Assembly: GCA_019054805.1 (NCBI GenBank)
Contig: JAHQIY010000040.1
Coordinates: 124,001 to 188,000, forward strand
Direction of reading: 5' to 3'
Source of the DNA: Brachionus manjavacas
Taxonomy: Eukaryota; Rotifera; Eurotatoria; Ploima; Brachionidae
Length of the DNA: 64,000 nucleotides
Below the pieces are notes generated by a model, which ran no database searches, had not been told where the DNA came from, and worked only from the letters and a program-made list of their open reading frames with translations. Both the position numbers and the translations under genes were made by a program. Shown here in pieces: positions 1 through 8,722 of this stretch (its first letter is position 1; each line of letters starts with the position of its first letter).

Positions 1-456
1 GCTGTTGCCGGTCTTAGCCGTATGGCACCAGTCGCGGTAATGTTGCTTGGTACGGGTACATTAGCGGGCATTATTGCTAACTCTGGCCTTAAAGATGGAT
101 TGATTGATGTATTAACGGCATCTGGATTGCCTTCATTCTTACTGGCACCAATTTCAGGTGCAATGATGGCACTGGCAACAGCGTCGACAACGGCGGGTAC
201 GGCAGTCGCTTCAAGTGTATTTAGCGGCACAATTTTAGAACTCGGAGTGCCAGCATTAGCAGGCGCTGCAATGATTCACTCGGGAGCGACAGTTCTCGAT
301 CACATGCCACATGGCAGCTTCTTCCATGCGACAGGTGGCGCAGTGCACATGGATATTCGCGAACGTCTGAAGTTGATTCCATACGAGTCTGCGGTAGGTC
401 TAATGATCGCCTTCGTCTCGACCATGATGTTCGGTGTGTTTGGTTTATTTGTTTAA
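1..456 (+). CDS. GntP-family permease, C-terminal part (5' truncated by window)
   Basis: The reading frame is open from base 1 and ends in TAA at 454-456, so this is the last ~151 residues of a longer protein. Hydrophobic Gly/Ala-rich segments such as FLLAPISGAMMALATAS and the stretch HSGATVLDHMPHGSFFH are typical of the C-terminal half of gluconate/H+ symporter (GntP) family carriers. These are inner-membrane transporters of sugar acids. The glycerate kinase starts 9 bases downstream, so the likely substrate is glycerate or a related hydroxy acid; that is inferred from context. Residues before the window edge cannot be judged. Confidence 0.85.
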   Translation, partial: AVAGLSRMAPVAVMLLGTGTLAGIIANSGLKDGLIDVLTASGLPSFLLAPISGAMMALATASTTAGTAVASSVFSGTILELGVPALAGAAMIHSGATVLDHMPHGSFFHATGGAVHMDIRERLKLIPYESAVGLMIAFVSTMMFGVFGLFV

Positions 457-465
457 GGATTGAAA

Positions 466-1602
466 ATGAAGATTGTAATTGCTCCTGATTCGTACAAAGA
501 AAGTTTAACTGCTATGGAAGTGGCGACTGCGATTGAAAACGGCTTTAAAAAAGTAATGCCAGACGCAGAGTTTGTTAAGTTACCAATGGCTGATGGCGGT
601 GAAGGTACTGTGCAGTCATTAGTTGATGCAACGGGTGGTCGCATTGTCACTGCAACAGTGACAGGGCCTTTAGGTCAGCCTGTTGAAGGTTTCTACGGCT
701 TGTTGGGCGATGGCTCTACAGCCGTGATTGAGATGGCTGCAGCATCGGGTTTGCACCTTGTTGAATCCGCAAAGCGTAACCCACTGTTAACGACGACCTA
801 TGGGACTGGCGAATTGATTAAAGCGGCACTTGATGCCGGGGTGAAACATATTATTGTGGGCATTGGTGGCAGTGCGACCAATGATGGTGGTATTGGTATG
901 GCCCAAGCGTTAGGGGCTCGCTTGCAAGACGAACAAGGCGCTGATCTAGCTTATGGTGGTGGGGCGCTTGAAAAACTAGCTCGCATTGATTTGTCTGGTC
1001 TAGATAGCCGCCTAGCTGATGTTAAGCTAGAAGTGGCGTGTGATGTTGATAATCCACTGTGTGGCCCAAAAGGCGCGTCTCATATATTTGGCCCGCAAAA
1101 AGGTGCAACACCTGAAATGGTAGAGCAGCTAGATAGCAACCTAGCTCACTACGCTGAGGTGATTCGCCGAACTAACGGTAAAGAAGTGATAGACCAAGCT
1201 GGCGCAGGTGCTGCGGGTGGTCTTGGTGCGGCTCTACTTGGTCTGTTTGATGCGAGCCTACGCCCAGGCATCAGCATTGTTATGGATGCAGTCAATCTGG
1301 CGGAAGTGGTAAAAGATGCGGACTTAGTGATTACTGGTGAAGGTCGTATCGATAGCCAAACCATTCATGGCAAAACACCAATTGGTGTCGCTCGCACTGC
1401 CAAACAGTACGACTTGCCTGTGATTGGTATTGCGGGAAGCATCGCGCAAGATTGCCACGTTGTGCATGAGCACGGCATTGATGCCGTCTACAGTGTAGTG
1501 TTGGGGGCAACCGATCTACCGACTGCACTTAAAGAAGCGGCATTCAACGTCGAGATGACCTCACGCAACGTTGCCGCTGCACTGGCAATGACGTTTAAAT
1601 AA
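466..1602 (+). CDS. glxK: glycerate kinase (GlxK/GarK family)
   Basis: The protein begins MKIVIAPDSYKESL, the hallmark N-terminus of the glycerate kinase type 1 family, and has the conserved ADGGEGT and GIGGSATNDGG glycine-rich segments plus TGEGRIDSQT near residue 290. It phosphorylates D-glycerate with ATP in the cytoplasm, feeding glycolysis. Length (378 residues) is normal for the family. The frame also allows a TTG two codons upstream, but ATG 466 sits 6 bases after AAGGA at 455-459 and is preferred. It follows the GntP permease by 9 bases, so the two form a transport-plus-kinase operon, closed by a strong terminator at 1621-1647. Confidence 0.93.
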   Translation: MKIVIAPDSYKESLTAMEVATAIENGFKKVMPDAEFVKLPMADGGEGTVQSLVDATGGRIVTATVTGPLGQPVEGFYGLLGDGSTAVIEMAAASGLHLVESAKRNPLLTTTYGTGELIKAALDAGVKHIIVGIGGSATNDGGIGMAQALGARLQDEQGADLAYGGGALEKLARIDLSGLDSRLADVKLEVACDVDNPLCGPKGASHIFGPQKGATPEMVEQLDSNLAHYAEVIRRTNGKEVIDQAGAGAAGGLGAALLGLFDASLRPGISIVMDAVNLAEVVKDADLVITGEGRIDSQTIHGKTPIGVARTAKQYDLPVIGIAGSIAQDCHVVHEHGIDAVYSVVLGATDLPTALKEAAFNVEMTSRNVAAALAMTFK

Positions 1603-1620
1603 CTTCCCTTTACACTGTAA

Positions 1621-1647
1621 ACGGCCGCTAGTTAGCGGCCGTTTTTG
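1621..1647 (+). terminator. rho-independent terminator after glycerate kinase
   Basis: ACGGCCGCTA and TAGCGGCCGT form a stem around a short loop, followed by a run of T. It closes the permease-kinase operon. Confidence 0.9.
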
Positions 1648-1707
1648 TATTAAAGAGCATCGAATCATTAGGGTATTTAGCCCCGATATGCACTCTAGCT
1701 AATTGCG

Positions 1708-2307
1708 TTATCCGCGACGATCAAACTCGTTATGAATAAGTACGATACATTGAGACGCAAACAGCATTTGAGGCCCAAGGCTGACCTTTTGTGTGCCTAA
1801 ACGCTTAAGACTGTTCCAACTCTTTTTCGGCATTGGAATGTGGTCGGTTAGGATAAAACAAGCATTGCCATCAAACGGCTCGTCACGAATGTCCGTGCCC
1901 TTTTTATCAAGTAAGTAGAGCGTATAGTCTTCTGCCAAGCGCTGAACCAGTTTTTCAAAGCTGATGGTTTCGACACTTAAGCCGCCTGCCACATTGCGCA
2001 GCTCTTCTTTTTTCATACCGACGGAGTGTTCCAATGCTTTGGCAATTAAAGCGATTAACGCCGATTCATGAAAGCCACCAATGTTGGAAAGCTGAGAGGA
2101 CTCAAAGCATAGAGTGCGCGAAAAATCCGCGGTACTTTCGATAACCAGATAGACCTTCACGTCATCTCGATGAGATTGAGCAGTGAAAATCGCATTCATC
2201 AATACATGAGCAAGAATTTCGGAATGAGCGTCGCCACCGACTCCCTCAACGAAAACCTTATGGTCAGTCGAAGCTGCGCGGGCACGGATTACAAAGGCTT
2301 TATTCAT
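1708..2307 (-). CDS. trmY: TrmY-like SPOUT RNA methyltransferase (pseudouridine N1 type)
   Basis: The 199-residue protein has the TrmY (formerly DUF358) pattern: an N-terminal MNKAFVIRARAASTD strand, DVKVYLVIES, ADYTLYLLDKKGTDIRD, then CFILTDHIPMP and KVSLGPQMLFASQCIVLIHN close to the C-terminus. In the SPOUT fold the last segments form the knotted SAM site. In archaea TrmY N1-methylates pseudouridine 54 of tRNA. Bacterial members exist in gammaproteobacteria, but their RNA target is not something I can read from sequence. It appears monocistronic, with an upstream AT-rich region. Confidence 0.8.
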   Translation of the reverse strand: MNKAFVIRARAASTDHKVFVEGVGGDAHSEILAHVLMNAIFTAQSHRDDVKVYLVIESTADFSRTLCFESSQLSNIGGFHESALIALIAKALEHSVGMKKEELRNVAGGLSVETISFEKLVQRLAEDYTLYLLDKKGTDIRDEPFDGNACFILTDHIPMPKKSWNSLKRLGTQKVSLGPQMLFASQCIVLIHNEFDRRG

Positions 2308-2447
2308 AGATAACCATTAGAGCGAAAATTGCCCCTTATATTAACGATGTACAACGCCCTGTCTATTTGCAATTTGATTTATTTGCATCCGTGGGTTGGT
2401 TTGTTGCTAAACACGCTCAAAAGCGGCGACTCTAAAATCCGAAACTC

Positions 2448-2603
2448 TTAAAACAACATCCCAACAAACAAGCCGATGAAAAACACACACAACACATGCG
2501 TTGCAACGGGTGGTACTTTGTTCGTAATGGGTTGTTTTACTTCTGGGTTGACTAAATAGTCCTTACCATTCAATGTGTAAAGTGCATAGCCTAAAGGGTC
2601 CAT
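2448..2603 (-). CDS. 51-residue putative membrane peptide
   Basis: A short frame starting MDPLGYALYTLNGKDYLVNP and ending in a hydrophobic stretch (VLCVFFIGLFVGMLF) just before the stop. The start ATG at 2601-2603 is preceded by AGGAGAG at about 7 bases, a strong ribosome site, which argues for translation. One C-terminal membrane helix is expected, with the N-terminus polar. I do not recognise a family. It lies alone between the TrmY homologue and the divergently read SgrR-like gene, sharing the 67-base gap with the latter's promoter. Confidence 0.6.
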   Translation of the reverse strand: MDPLGYALYTLNGKDYLVNPEVKQPITNKVPPVATHVLCVFFIGLFVGMLF

Positions 2604-2670
2604 AAAATCTCTCCTGCTTTCTCAGTCTCTGCTGGTTATTATTGTTGAATAAACAGGAAGTAATAATGAT

Positions 2671-4356
2671 ATGGTAGAAAATCAAAGTTCACCTTTTATC
2701 ACTCAGATCCACTTGCAGCGATTGCAGCAGCTGAGTCGTTACTATTCGCTGAATATCGCAGCAACAACCGATGTCCAGACTTTAGCTGAGCAACTTAGCT
2801 GTTCTGAGCGTAATATTGCCAAGCTAATGAAAACCTTAGCGAGTATTGGTTGGATTTCGTGGAAGCCGGGTAGAGGTCGGGGTAACAAGTCAGAGATAAC
2901 CTTGCTCGATAGTTTTGAGTCTGCATTGATGAGTGTTCTTGAGCAGCATTGTCACAAAGGGCATTTGAGTGAAGCGGCAAGGTACGCAGATCTGTTTGGT
3001 TATGAGGAGATGTTTCGTAAAAAGCTACCAAGTTGGCTGATGCAGGCACAGGAAAGCTTAAAAAACCTGAACACCCTAGTGACCTTAGTTCCTTATTCTC
3101 TTCCTATTATGCATCCATTGTGGGCCTATAGATCCAGTTCACGACTGTACATTGAAGCCATGTTCGATACGTTACTTAAGTACGACAATGAAACAGGAGC
3201 GATACGACCACATCTAGCACACCACTACGAGTTTAGAGAAAATGAGCTGTGGCTAAGAATCAGGCCCGATGTTCATTTTCACAATGGCGAAAAGCTGACT
3301 GCCCAGCACGTCGCAAAATGTATCGAAGACCGAGTGAGTAAGCCGCACAACTACCAAATCCTCTATCGCCATATCTTGGAAGTGGTGGCCGAAGGGTTAT
3401 GGGTGGTGATCAAGATGTCTCAGCGCCATGAGTCGATTCTACATCTACTGTCCGAGGCCCATGCTCCAATCTATTTAGACAGCTCAGAGCAGGAGATTCC
3501 TTATGGGACGGGGCCTTATGCACTTGAAGCCAGCTCGGAACATCATTGGATATTGGCGAAGAATCCTAATTACTTCTCAGCAGGTGGTTTTATCGACCGG
3601 GCGGAGTTTTGGACGAGTGATGACGCAGATAGCAGTGTTCAAGGGCATATCGTACATCATCGATGCCCAGCCTCTCCAAGCGGAGGTGTTGACAAGATCT
3701 CATTGCAAACAGGCTGTGATGTTATCGAATTTAAACATCATCAATCAGAACTGTCGATGGACGAAAAAGCATGGATTTTTCACCAAGCGCGAGAGTTCTG
3801 TCGACAACAAGCCAGTGACTACATTCCTATTGCCAACTCCATCACTGGTTATCATCAAAATAAAGGTGTGTTCCTTTATCACCCGAATCAAAGCAAGCCT
3901 ACTCGACCACTGAGAGTGTGTATTTCAGGTCAGACTGAGCCTAGGTTAAAACTGATTGAGCACCTTAGACAGCAAGGCGCTGAGATTGAGCTCTTCCCTC
4001 TAGATCATTTGAAGCAGACATGGATTGATTTTGCCGTTGGAGGGTACGTTTTTCCGAACAACACTGTGTTTGGCTATTACAAATGGTTGCTCACTAGCTT
4101 GGCGTTCACTTCTTGCCTCTCAGTGGAGCAGCAGCAAGCGTTTCTCTCTATTGTTGATCAACTGATGTTGGCAAGTGATACCGAGCAAGACTTCCTTAAT
4201 GAACTTTATCGCTGTGAGGATTGGCTGATCCAGAACGGTGTGTTTGTGCCTTTGTGGCGCGACTCTGAGAGTTACGATGTCGCCAACTCTCTGCACGGTT
4301 TAGAAACGGACAGTGCTGGAATCTTATCGCTACAAAAACTGTGGTTTGATAGCTGA
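2671..4356 (+). CDS. SgrR-family transcriptional regulator with solute-binding domain
   Basis: Residues ~1-110 form a winged helix-turn-helix of the SgrR_N type (VQTLAEQLSCSERNIAKLMKTL, WKPGRGRGNKSEI), and residues ~160-555 resemble an oligopeptide-type periplasmic binding protein fold (HFHNGEKLTAQHVAKCIEDRV). There is no signal peptide, so this is a cytoplasmic one-component regulator that binds a small ligand with its C-terminal domain. E. coli SgrR senses sugar-phosphate stress; Vibrio genomes carry several paralogues, so the ligand here is unknown. Length 561 is normal. ATG 2671 follows AGGAAG at 2655-2660. An overlapping ATG at 2666 opens only a three-codon frame. Confidence 0.85.
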   Translation: MVENQSSPFITQIHLQRLQQLSRYYSLNIAATTDVQTLAEQLSCSERNIAKLMKTLASIGWISWKPGRGRGNKSEITLLDSFESALMSVLEQHCHKGHLSEAARYADLFGYEEMFRKKLPSWLMQAQESLKNLNTLVTLVPYSLPIMHPLWAYRSSSRLYIEAMFDTLLKYDNETGAIRPHLAHHYEFRENELWLRIRPDVHFHNGEKLTAQHVAKCIEDRVSKPHNYQILYRHILEVVAEGLWVVIKMSQRHESILHLLSEAHAPIYLDSSEQEIPYGTGPYALEASSEHHWILAKNPNYFSAGGFIDRAEFWTSDDADSSVQGHIVHHRCPASPSGGVDKISLQTGCDVIEFKHHQSELSMDEKAWIFHQAREFCRQQASDYIPIANSITGYHQNKGVFLYHPNQSKPTRPLRVCISGQTEPRLKLIEHLRQQGAEIELFPLDHLKQTWIDFAVGGYVFPNNTVFGYYKWLLTSLAFTSCLSVEQQQAFLSIVDQLMLASDTEQDFLNELYRCEDWLIQNGVFVPLWRDSESYDVANSLHGLETDSAGILSLQKLWFDS

Positions 4357-4458
4357 ACTCTTGTTGGTTCATCGGAGCATTACTTTAAATTCCCAAACAT
4401 GTAGGTAACACTAATTGTTTCGGTAAGCTATTTTTGACCTAGGGAAGGGGTGAAAAAT

Positions 4459-4842
4459 ATGATTTATCGAATGTTGGCCGATCTAGTTGTCATACTTCAT
4501 CTTTTGTTTATTGTCTTCGCCTTGCTTGGAGGCATGCTAGTGCTTTGGCGTCGGTATATGTTGTATGTCCATATTCCTGCGGCCTTATGGGCTGTAGCCA
4601 TCAGTGTTAATGGCTGGATTTGTCCTTTAACACCACTAGAAAACAAACTCAGGTTTTCTGCAGGTGCGGAAGGTTATCCGGGGGGATTTGTTGAGCACTA
4701 TGTCGTTCCCATAATTTATCCGCCTGGATTGAGTTCTGACATTCAGGTTTTTCTCGGTGTGGCGGCAGTGGGAATAAATATAGTGGTTTATGGATTTGTC
4801 TATTGGCGGCATAAGATCAAGCCTTGTGGGAGGCAAGAATGA
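4459..4842 (+). CDS. DUF2784 membrane protein
   Basis: About 127 residues with three or four hydrophobic segments: residues ~5-25 (LADLVVILHLLFIVFALLGG), ~32-50, and ~95-115. The pattern HLLFIVF, HIPAALWAV, NGWICPLTPLE and the C-terminal WRHK match the DUF2784 family of small inner-membrane proteins of unknown function. ATG 4459 is chosen over the GTG at 4450 because GGGAAGGGG lies just upstream with good spacing. The stop overlaps the start of the next gene (ATGA at 4839-4842), so the two are translationally coupled. Confidence 0.8.
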   Translation: MIYRMLADLVVILHLLFIVFALLGGMLVLWRRYMLYVHIPAALWAVAISVNGWICPLTPLENKLRFSAGAEGYPGGFVEHYVVPIIYPPGLSSDIQVFLGVAAVGINIVVYGFVYWRHKIKPCGRQE

Positions 4843-5594
4843 AAAGCTTGCTAATTACTGTAGTAGTGAGCTACTTGCTTATTGCGCTGACTATCTACTC
4901 CTTGCAACGTCGCCTTATGTATTTCCCTCAGCCCGTCAGCGATGTCTATGGCGAGATGAATACCAGCTTCGTTGTTGATGGTGTCCAACGGCATGGTTGG
5001 GTGCTCAATGACGGTCAAGATAAGGCGCTAATCTATTATGGCGGCAATGCAGAAAGTATCGAGGCGAATATTCCCCTGTTCACGTCAGTGGCCCCAAACT
5101 ATACCATCTACTTAGTTCCCTACCGTGGCTACGGTAATGATTCAGGTATGCCTACGGAGAAAGCACTATATAGAGATGCCAAGCAGATTTTTCAGTCAGT
5201 GGAGAGCATACATAGTTCCATATCCTTGATGGGCCGAAGTCTAGGATCTGGTATCGCGACCTATATCGCTGCTCATAGACAGGTAGACAAGCTCATACTG
5301 GTGACGCCATTTGATAGTATCGAAAACGTCGTCAAAGATATCTATTGGATGTTCCCTGTTTCTTGGTTGCTCAAAGACAAATACAAATCCGCAGACAGGG
5401 TGAAAGACATTACGGCTAAAACCTATATCTTTATTGCAGAAGAGGATCGTGTGATCACACGAGCAAGAACCGAGCAGTTAGTTTCTAAGTTTAGCGATCA
5501 GCTGAGAGACGTTATCGTCATACCCGGTGCCAATCACAACACGATTTCACAGTTTCCTTCTTATGTTTCAGGGCTGCAGCGGATATTGAGGTAG
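4839..5594 (+). CDS. membrane-anchored alpha/beta hydrolase
   Basis: Residues 1-20 are a hydrophobic anchor (SLLITVVVSYLLIALTIYSL). The rest is an alpha/beta hydrolase: YRGYGNDSG forms the oxyanion region, GRSLGSG (about residues 130-136) is the nucleophile elbow with Ser, an acidic residue follows in AEEDRV, and the catalytic His is in GANHNTI. This matches the BEM46/ABHD13-like hydrolases that sit in the membrane facing outward. ATG 4839 is preceded by GGGAGG at 4828-4833. Coupled to the DUF2784 gene by a four-base overlap. Substrate unknown. Confidence 0.85.
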   Translation: MKSLLITVVVSYLLIALTIYSLQRRLMYFPQPVSDVYGEMNTSFVVDGVQRHGWVLNDGQDKALIYYGGNAESIEANIPLFTSVAPNYTIYLVPYRGYGNDSGMPTEKALYRDAKQIFQSVESIHSSISLMGRSLGSGIATYIAAHRQVDKLILVTPFDSIENVVKDIYWMFPVSWLLKDKYKSADRVKDITAKTYIFIAEEDRVITRARTEQLVSKFSDQLRDVIVIPGANHNTISQFPSYVSGLQRILR

Positions 5595-5800
5595 AGACTG
5601 ATATCGTTTTATTAACTCCATGGTGGCTAAACGCTTAAGCAACTTTAGCACCTTAAAACATTACATTAACCAAACCGACCTCACTATCCCAATTCTCTGA
5701 TAGTGACTATTTTTCTATTCATTGAATCACTTGTTAGGCTATGCGTATTCACTCACCCTATACTGAGAAGCGTTAGGGAAGAATAACAAGGAACAAGCCA

Positions 5801-7477
5801 ATGAAACGAGCTTTCACTCTGACATTACTCGCGAGCTTATCAATGAGTACTCATACTTTTGCAGCAGACAGTGCGGATATGGTGTTAACTAACGCCAAGA
5901 TTTATGGTCACCAATCGGCAGATTCGATAGCCATTGCCAACGGAAAAATTCTTTATATTGGCCAAAGCGCCAAATCAGATAAATTCACCAATCGTTATAC
6001 CGAAGTGATCGACTTAGAAGGTGCTTATGTAATGCCTGGTTTTGTCGATAACCATAACCATGTCTTTGAAGCAGCATCAGAAGCGGGCGGGCAATGCGAA
6101 GTGAGCATGGATGCAGGGCTAGAGGAGCAAATCCCTTACCTTAAGGCGTGTCGCAAAGACGCGACCAAGGGGGAGTGGGTGATGGGCTACGGCTTTTCAA
6201 TTGAAGCACTTCTTGCTGAAGACAATGAGAGAACTCCACTTGAAGTGATCGATTCCGTTTTCCCAGATCAGCCTGTCATTATTATGGAGCAAACCTCTCA
6301 CTCTATGTGGGTTAACTCGGTGGCTCTAGAGCTTGCTGGTATCACTAAAAGCTCACCTGAGCCACAAGGCGGAAAGATCCTAAAGGATGAGTACACCGGT
6401 GAGCTCAATGGCATTTTGTTTGATAATGCGGGCGATATCGTGATGGAAATGGCTTGGAACAGCTTAGAAGAGCAGTTTGATCAAAGCTATGAAGGGCTTA
6501 TGGCAGGGCTAGAAGAGGCGCGAGCTCATGGTATTACTACGATTGGTGATGGTCGCTTATATTGGAAGCGCGGATGGTATGACGTATGGCAAGAAGCAGA
6601 AAAGCGCGGGGATCTCACGGCACGTGTTTCGCTTAGACCTTGGATTTACCCAACGGACAGTATGCAGCCTCAGCTATCGTTCTTAAGCGAGATATATTCT
6701 GCGGATACGTCAGGGTTATTGTTGGTTGACCAAGTCAAAATGTACAGCGATGGAATTTTGGTTAATGGTACCGCCAAGACGCTCGCACCTTATCTTGATA
6801 CTTATATTCCAGATGAACCGTATGGCATTAACTATATTCCACCACAAGCGATGAAGACGTGGTTAAAAGCCCTAGATAAGATTGGCTACGGTGCTCATAT
6901 CCATGCGATTGGTGATGGAGCAATTCGCGAGTCGTTGAACGCGATCGAAGCAATGCGCGGCCAAGGTGGCGATAAAGATTACACCTTAACTCACGTTGAG
7001 TTAGTCAACTCTAAAGATGTGCCACGTTTTGCTAAATTAGATGTGACTGCAGACTTCCAAGTCGGCTCTGATTACGTCGCTTACCACGATCACCAGTGGG
7101 CAGAAGCCTTCTTAGGAGCTAAACGCACAAGAGCCTTGATGAACCTAAAAGCTATCTTCGATACTGGTGCTAACGTATCGTTAAGTAGTGATTGGAACGT
7201 ACACGACATCAATCCACTGGTGGGGATCGCTAACAGTGTGATTATGGGCAAGACAGGATTGCCGAGCGTTAAAGACGCCATAGAGGCCTATACGATTAAT
7301 GCCGCTGCTAGTCTAGGTATTGATGAGGTAACGGGCTCTATTGAGCTAGGTAAATCTGCTGATTTTGCCGTGCTTTCTCATGACATTACCCAACTTTCAC
7401 CAGAAAAGATAAAAGCCACTGATATTTGGATGACGATCCTAAAAGGTAAGATAGTGTTTGATTTAGAGCAGCAGTAA
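5801..7477 (+). CDS. exported amidohydrolase family 3 (YtcJ-like)
   Basis: A signal peptide (MKRAFTLTLLASLSMSTHTFA) precedes a metal-dependent amidohydrolase of the YtcJ/AepA type. The metal-binding DNHNH occurs near residue 85, AHIHAIGDGA near 366, and SSDWNVHDINP near 464 carries the catalytic Asp. It ends with the usual beta-sandwich return (ELGKSADFAVLSHD...GKIVFD). The enzyme should act in the periplasm on an unidentified amide or imide. AAGGAA lies 9 bases before the ATG. It is convergent with a LysR gene 10 bases downstream; no transporter is adjacent. Confidence 0.88.
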   Translation: MKRAFTLTLLASLSMSTHTFAADSADMVLTNAKIYGHQSADSIAIANGKILYIGQSAKSDKFTNRYTEVIDLEGAYVMPGFVDNHNHVFEAASEAGGQCEVSMDAGLEEQIPYLKACRKDATKGEWVMGYGFSIEALLAEDNERTPLEVIDSVFPDQPVIIMEQTSHSMWVNSVALELAGITKSSPEPQGGKILKDEYTGELNGILFDNAGDIVMEMAWNSLEEQFDQSYEGLMAGLEEARAHGITTIGDGRLYWKRGWYDVWQEAEKRGDLTARVSLRPWIYPTDSMQPQLSFLSEIYSADTSGLLLVDQVKMYSDGILVNGTAKTLAPYLDTYIPDEPYGINYIPPQAMKTWLKALDKIGYGAHIHAIGDGAIRESLNAIEAMRGQGGDKDYTLTHVELVNSKDVPRFAKLDVTADFQVGSDYVAYHDHQWAEAFLGAKRTRALMNLKAIFDTGANVSLSSDWNVHDINPLVGIANSVIMGKTGLPSVKDAIEAYTINAAASLGIDEVTGSIELGKSADFAVLSHDITQLSPEKIKATDIWMTILKGKIVFDLEQQ

Positions 7478-7487
7478 GGCACTCGCA

Positions 7488-8360
7488 TTACCTAAATTGG
7501 TGCAGGTTTTTGATTGCCTCAATCACCTTGTTTCCGGTCTCTGATAACGTGAGGCCGGAACGCCAGTTGAGTTCAACACGGCGCGGGATTGCACTTTGCT
7601 CGAAATCAGACTCAAGAGCGATGAGAGAGCCCGATTCAAGCTGTTGATTGAGATTATCCAGAGGTAGGAACGCAAATCCTTGACCGTTTTCTAGCAACCG
7701 AATGAGTAGCGTTAGATCATTGATCACGGCATAGTCGGGGCTAAACCCTTCTCCCTCTTCTTCTCCAAGCTCTCCCCAAATCAACTCTTTAAACAAGCTT
7801 AAGTCGTCAACAGAGACAGGCTGCGATTGTTTTAGAGGTAGAGAAGGGTGGCAGACCAAGCCTTCTTGATAGCAGCCTAGTTTGGCGTATTCCATTTCAG
7901 TTTGATGCAGTTGCCCTGATTCATGGCGGATGACGATATCTGTGTTGCCACTGTGCAGATCTTCGCTGAGTTCTTGAAACTCTGCTCGGTAAATCTCTAG
8001 GCACAAGTTAGGCAGTTGAAACAGAGTAGTGATTGCCTTGGTTAGTGGGGACTCAGGAATATAGTGTTCAAGTCCGATGCGAATGGACGATGGCTCTCCT
8101 TGGCTAAGTGCTGCTGCTCGATGGTTGAGTTTATCAAGTTGCGCAAGGGTATGAGTTAGGGAAGGAAGTAGTTGTTCACCTTGAGCGCTTAGGGTGCTTT
8201 TGTTGCCTGTTCGATCGAAAAAGCTGACACCTAAATCAATCTCAAGGTCAGAAATCCACTGGCTGACCTGAGATTGTTTTTTACCTAACTTACGCGCCGC
8301 AGCGGAAATCGACCCCAGCTCGATGGCAAGTAATAGTGCTTTGAGGTGAGTGACATTCAT
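7488..8360 (-). CDS. LysR-family transcriptional regulator
   Basis: Residues 1-60 form the LysR winged helix (MNVTHLKALLLAIELGSISAAARKLG, SQVSQWISDLEIDLG), and residues ~90-290 the effector domain (IRIGLEHYIPESPL; ENGQGFAFLPL). Length 290 is standard. It is the third gene of a minus-strand run: nitroreductase, ABM monooxygenase (44-base gap), then this gene. It may regulate that operon or a remote target; the effector is unknown. Confidence 0.9.
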   Translation of the reverse strand: MNVTHLKALLLAIELGSISAAARKLGKKQSQVSQWISDLEIDLGVSFFDRTGNKSTLSAQGEQLLPSLTHTLAQLDKLNHRAAALSQGEPSSIRIGLEHYIPESPLTKAITTLFQLPNLCLEIYRAEFQELSEDLHSGNTDIVIRHESGQLHQTEMEYAKLGCYQEGLVCHPSLPLKQSQPVSVDDLSLFKELIWGELGEEEGEGFSPDYAVINDLTLLIRLLENGQGFAFLPLDNLNQQLESGSLIALESDFEQSAIPRRVELNWRSGLTLSETGNKVIEAIKNLHQFR

Positions 8361-8404
8361 AAGGCGGAGCTCCGGTTGGAAAAAACACCGCCTATTATCC
8401 TCGA

Positions 8405-8695
8405 TTACGCAATGTGCGTCATCTTGTTGAGGGTAAAACTCTCGATTGCGCCCTCTACCGCTGCTGAGTATGCCGCAATATGCTCGCTTGCCAAGTGTTC
8501 ATCAAGCGCGGCTTCTGACTCCCAGTTCTCGTGGAATACAAAGTGAGCTGGGTTTTGATTGTCTTGGTGCAAGTCATAGTTAATACAACCCTGCTCAACA
8601 CGAGTCTTGTCGATTAACTTGATTAGCTCAGATTTTACTAGCTCTACTTGACCGTCTTTAGCAATGATATTGGCAATGATGGTTAACTTTGTCAT
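8405..8695 (-). CDS. antibiotic biosynthesis monooxygenase (ABM) domain protein, YgiN-like
   Basis: A 96-residue single ABM ferredoxin-like domain: MTKLTIIANIIAKDGQVELV, then CINYDLHQDNQNPAHFVFHENWES and the terminal helix ASEHIAAYSAAVEG. Such proteins are small dimeric cytosolic proteins acting on quinones or related aromatics (YgiN is a quinol monooxygenase). ATG 8695 is preferred over the GTG at 8707 since GAGAGAG lies upstream. It starts 27 bases after the nitroreductase stop and is probably cotranscribed with it, which suggests a joint role in quinone or nitroaromatic turnover. Confidence 0.85.
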   Translation of the reverse strand: MTKLTIIANIIAKDGQVELVKSELIKLIDKTRVEQGCINYDLHQDNQNPAHFVFHENWESEAALDEHLASEHIAAYSAAVEGAIESFTLNKMTHIA

Positions 8696-8722
8696 GGTTG
8701 ATGTCACTCTCTCAATTAGTTT

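Noticed and set aside
3503-3913. 136-codon plus-strand frame
   Set aside because: It lies wholly inside the SgrR-like gene in another frame.
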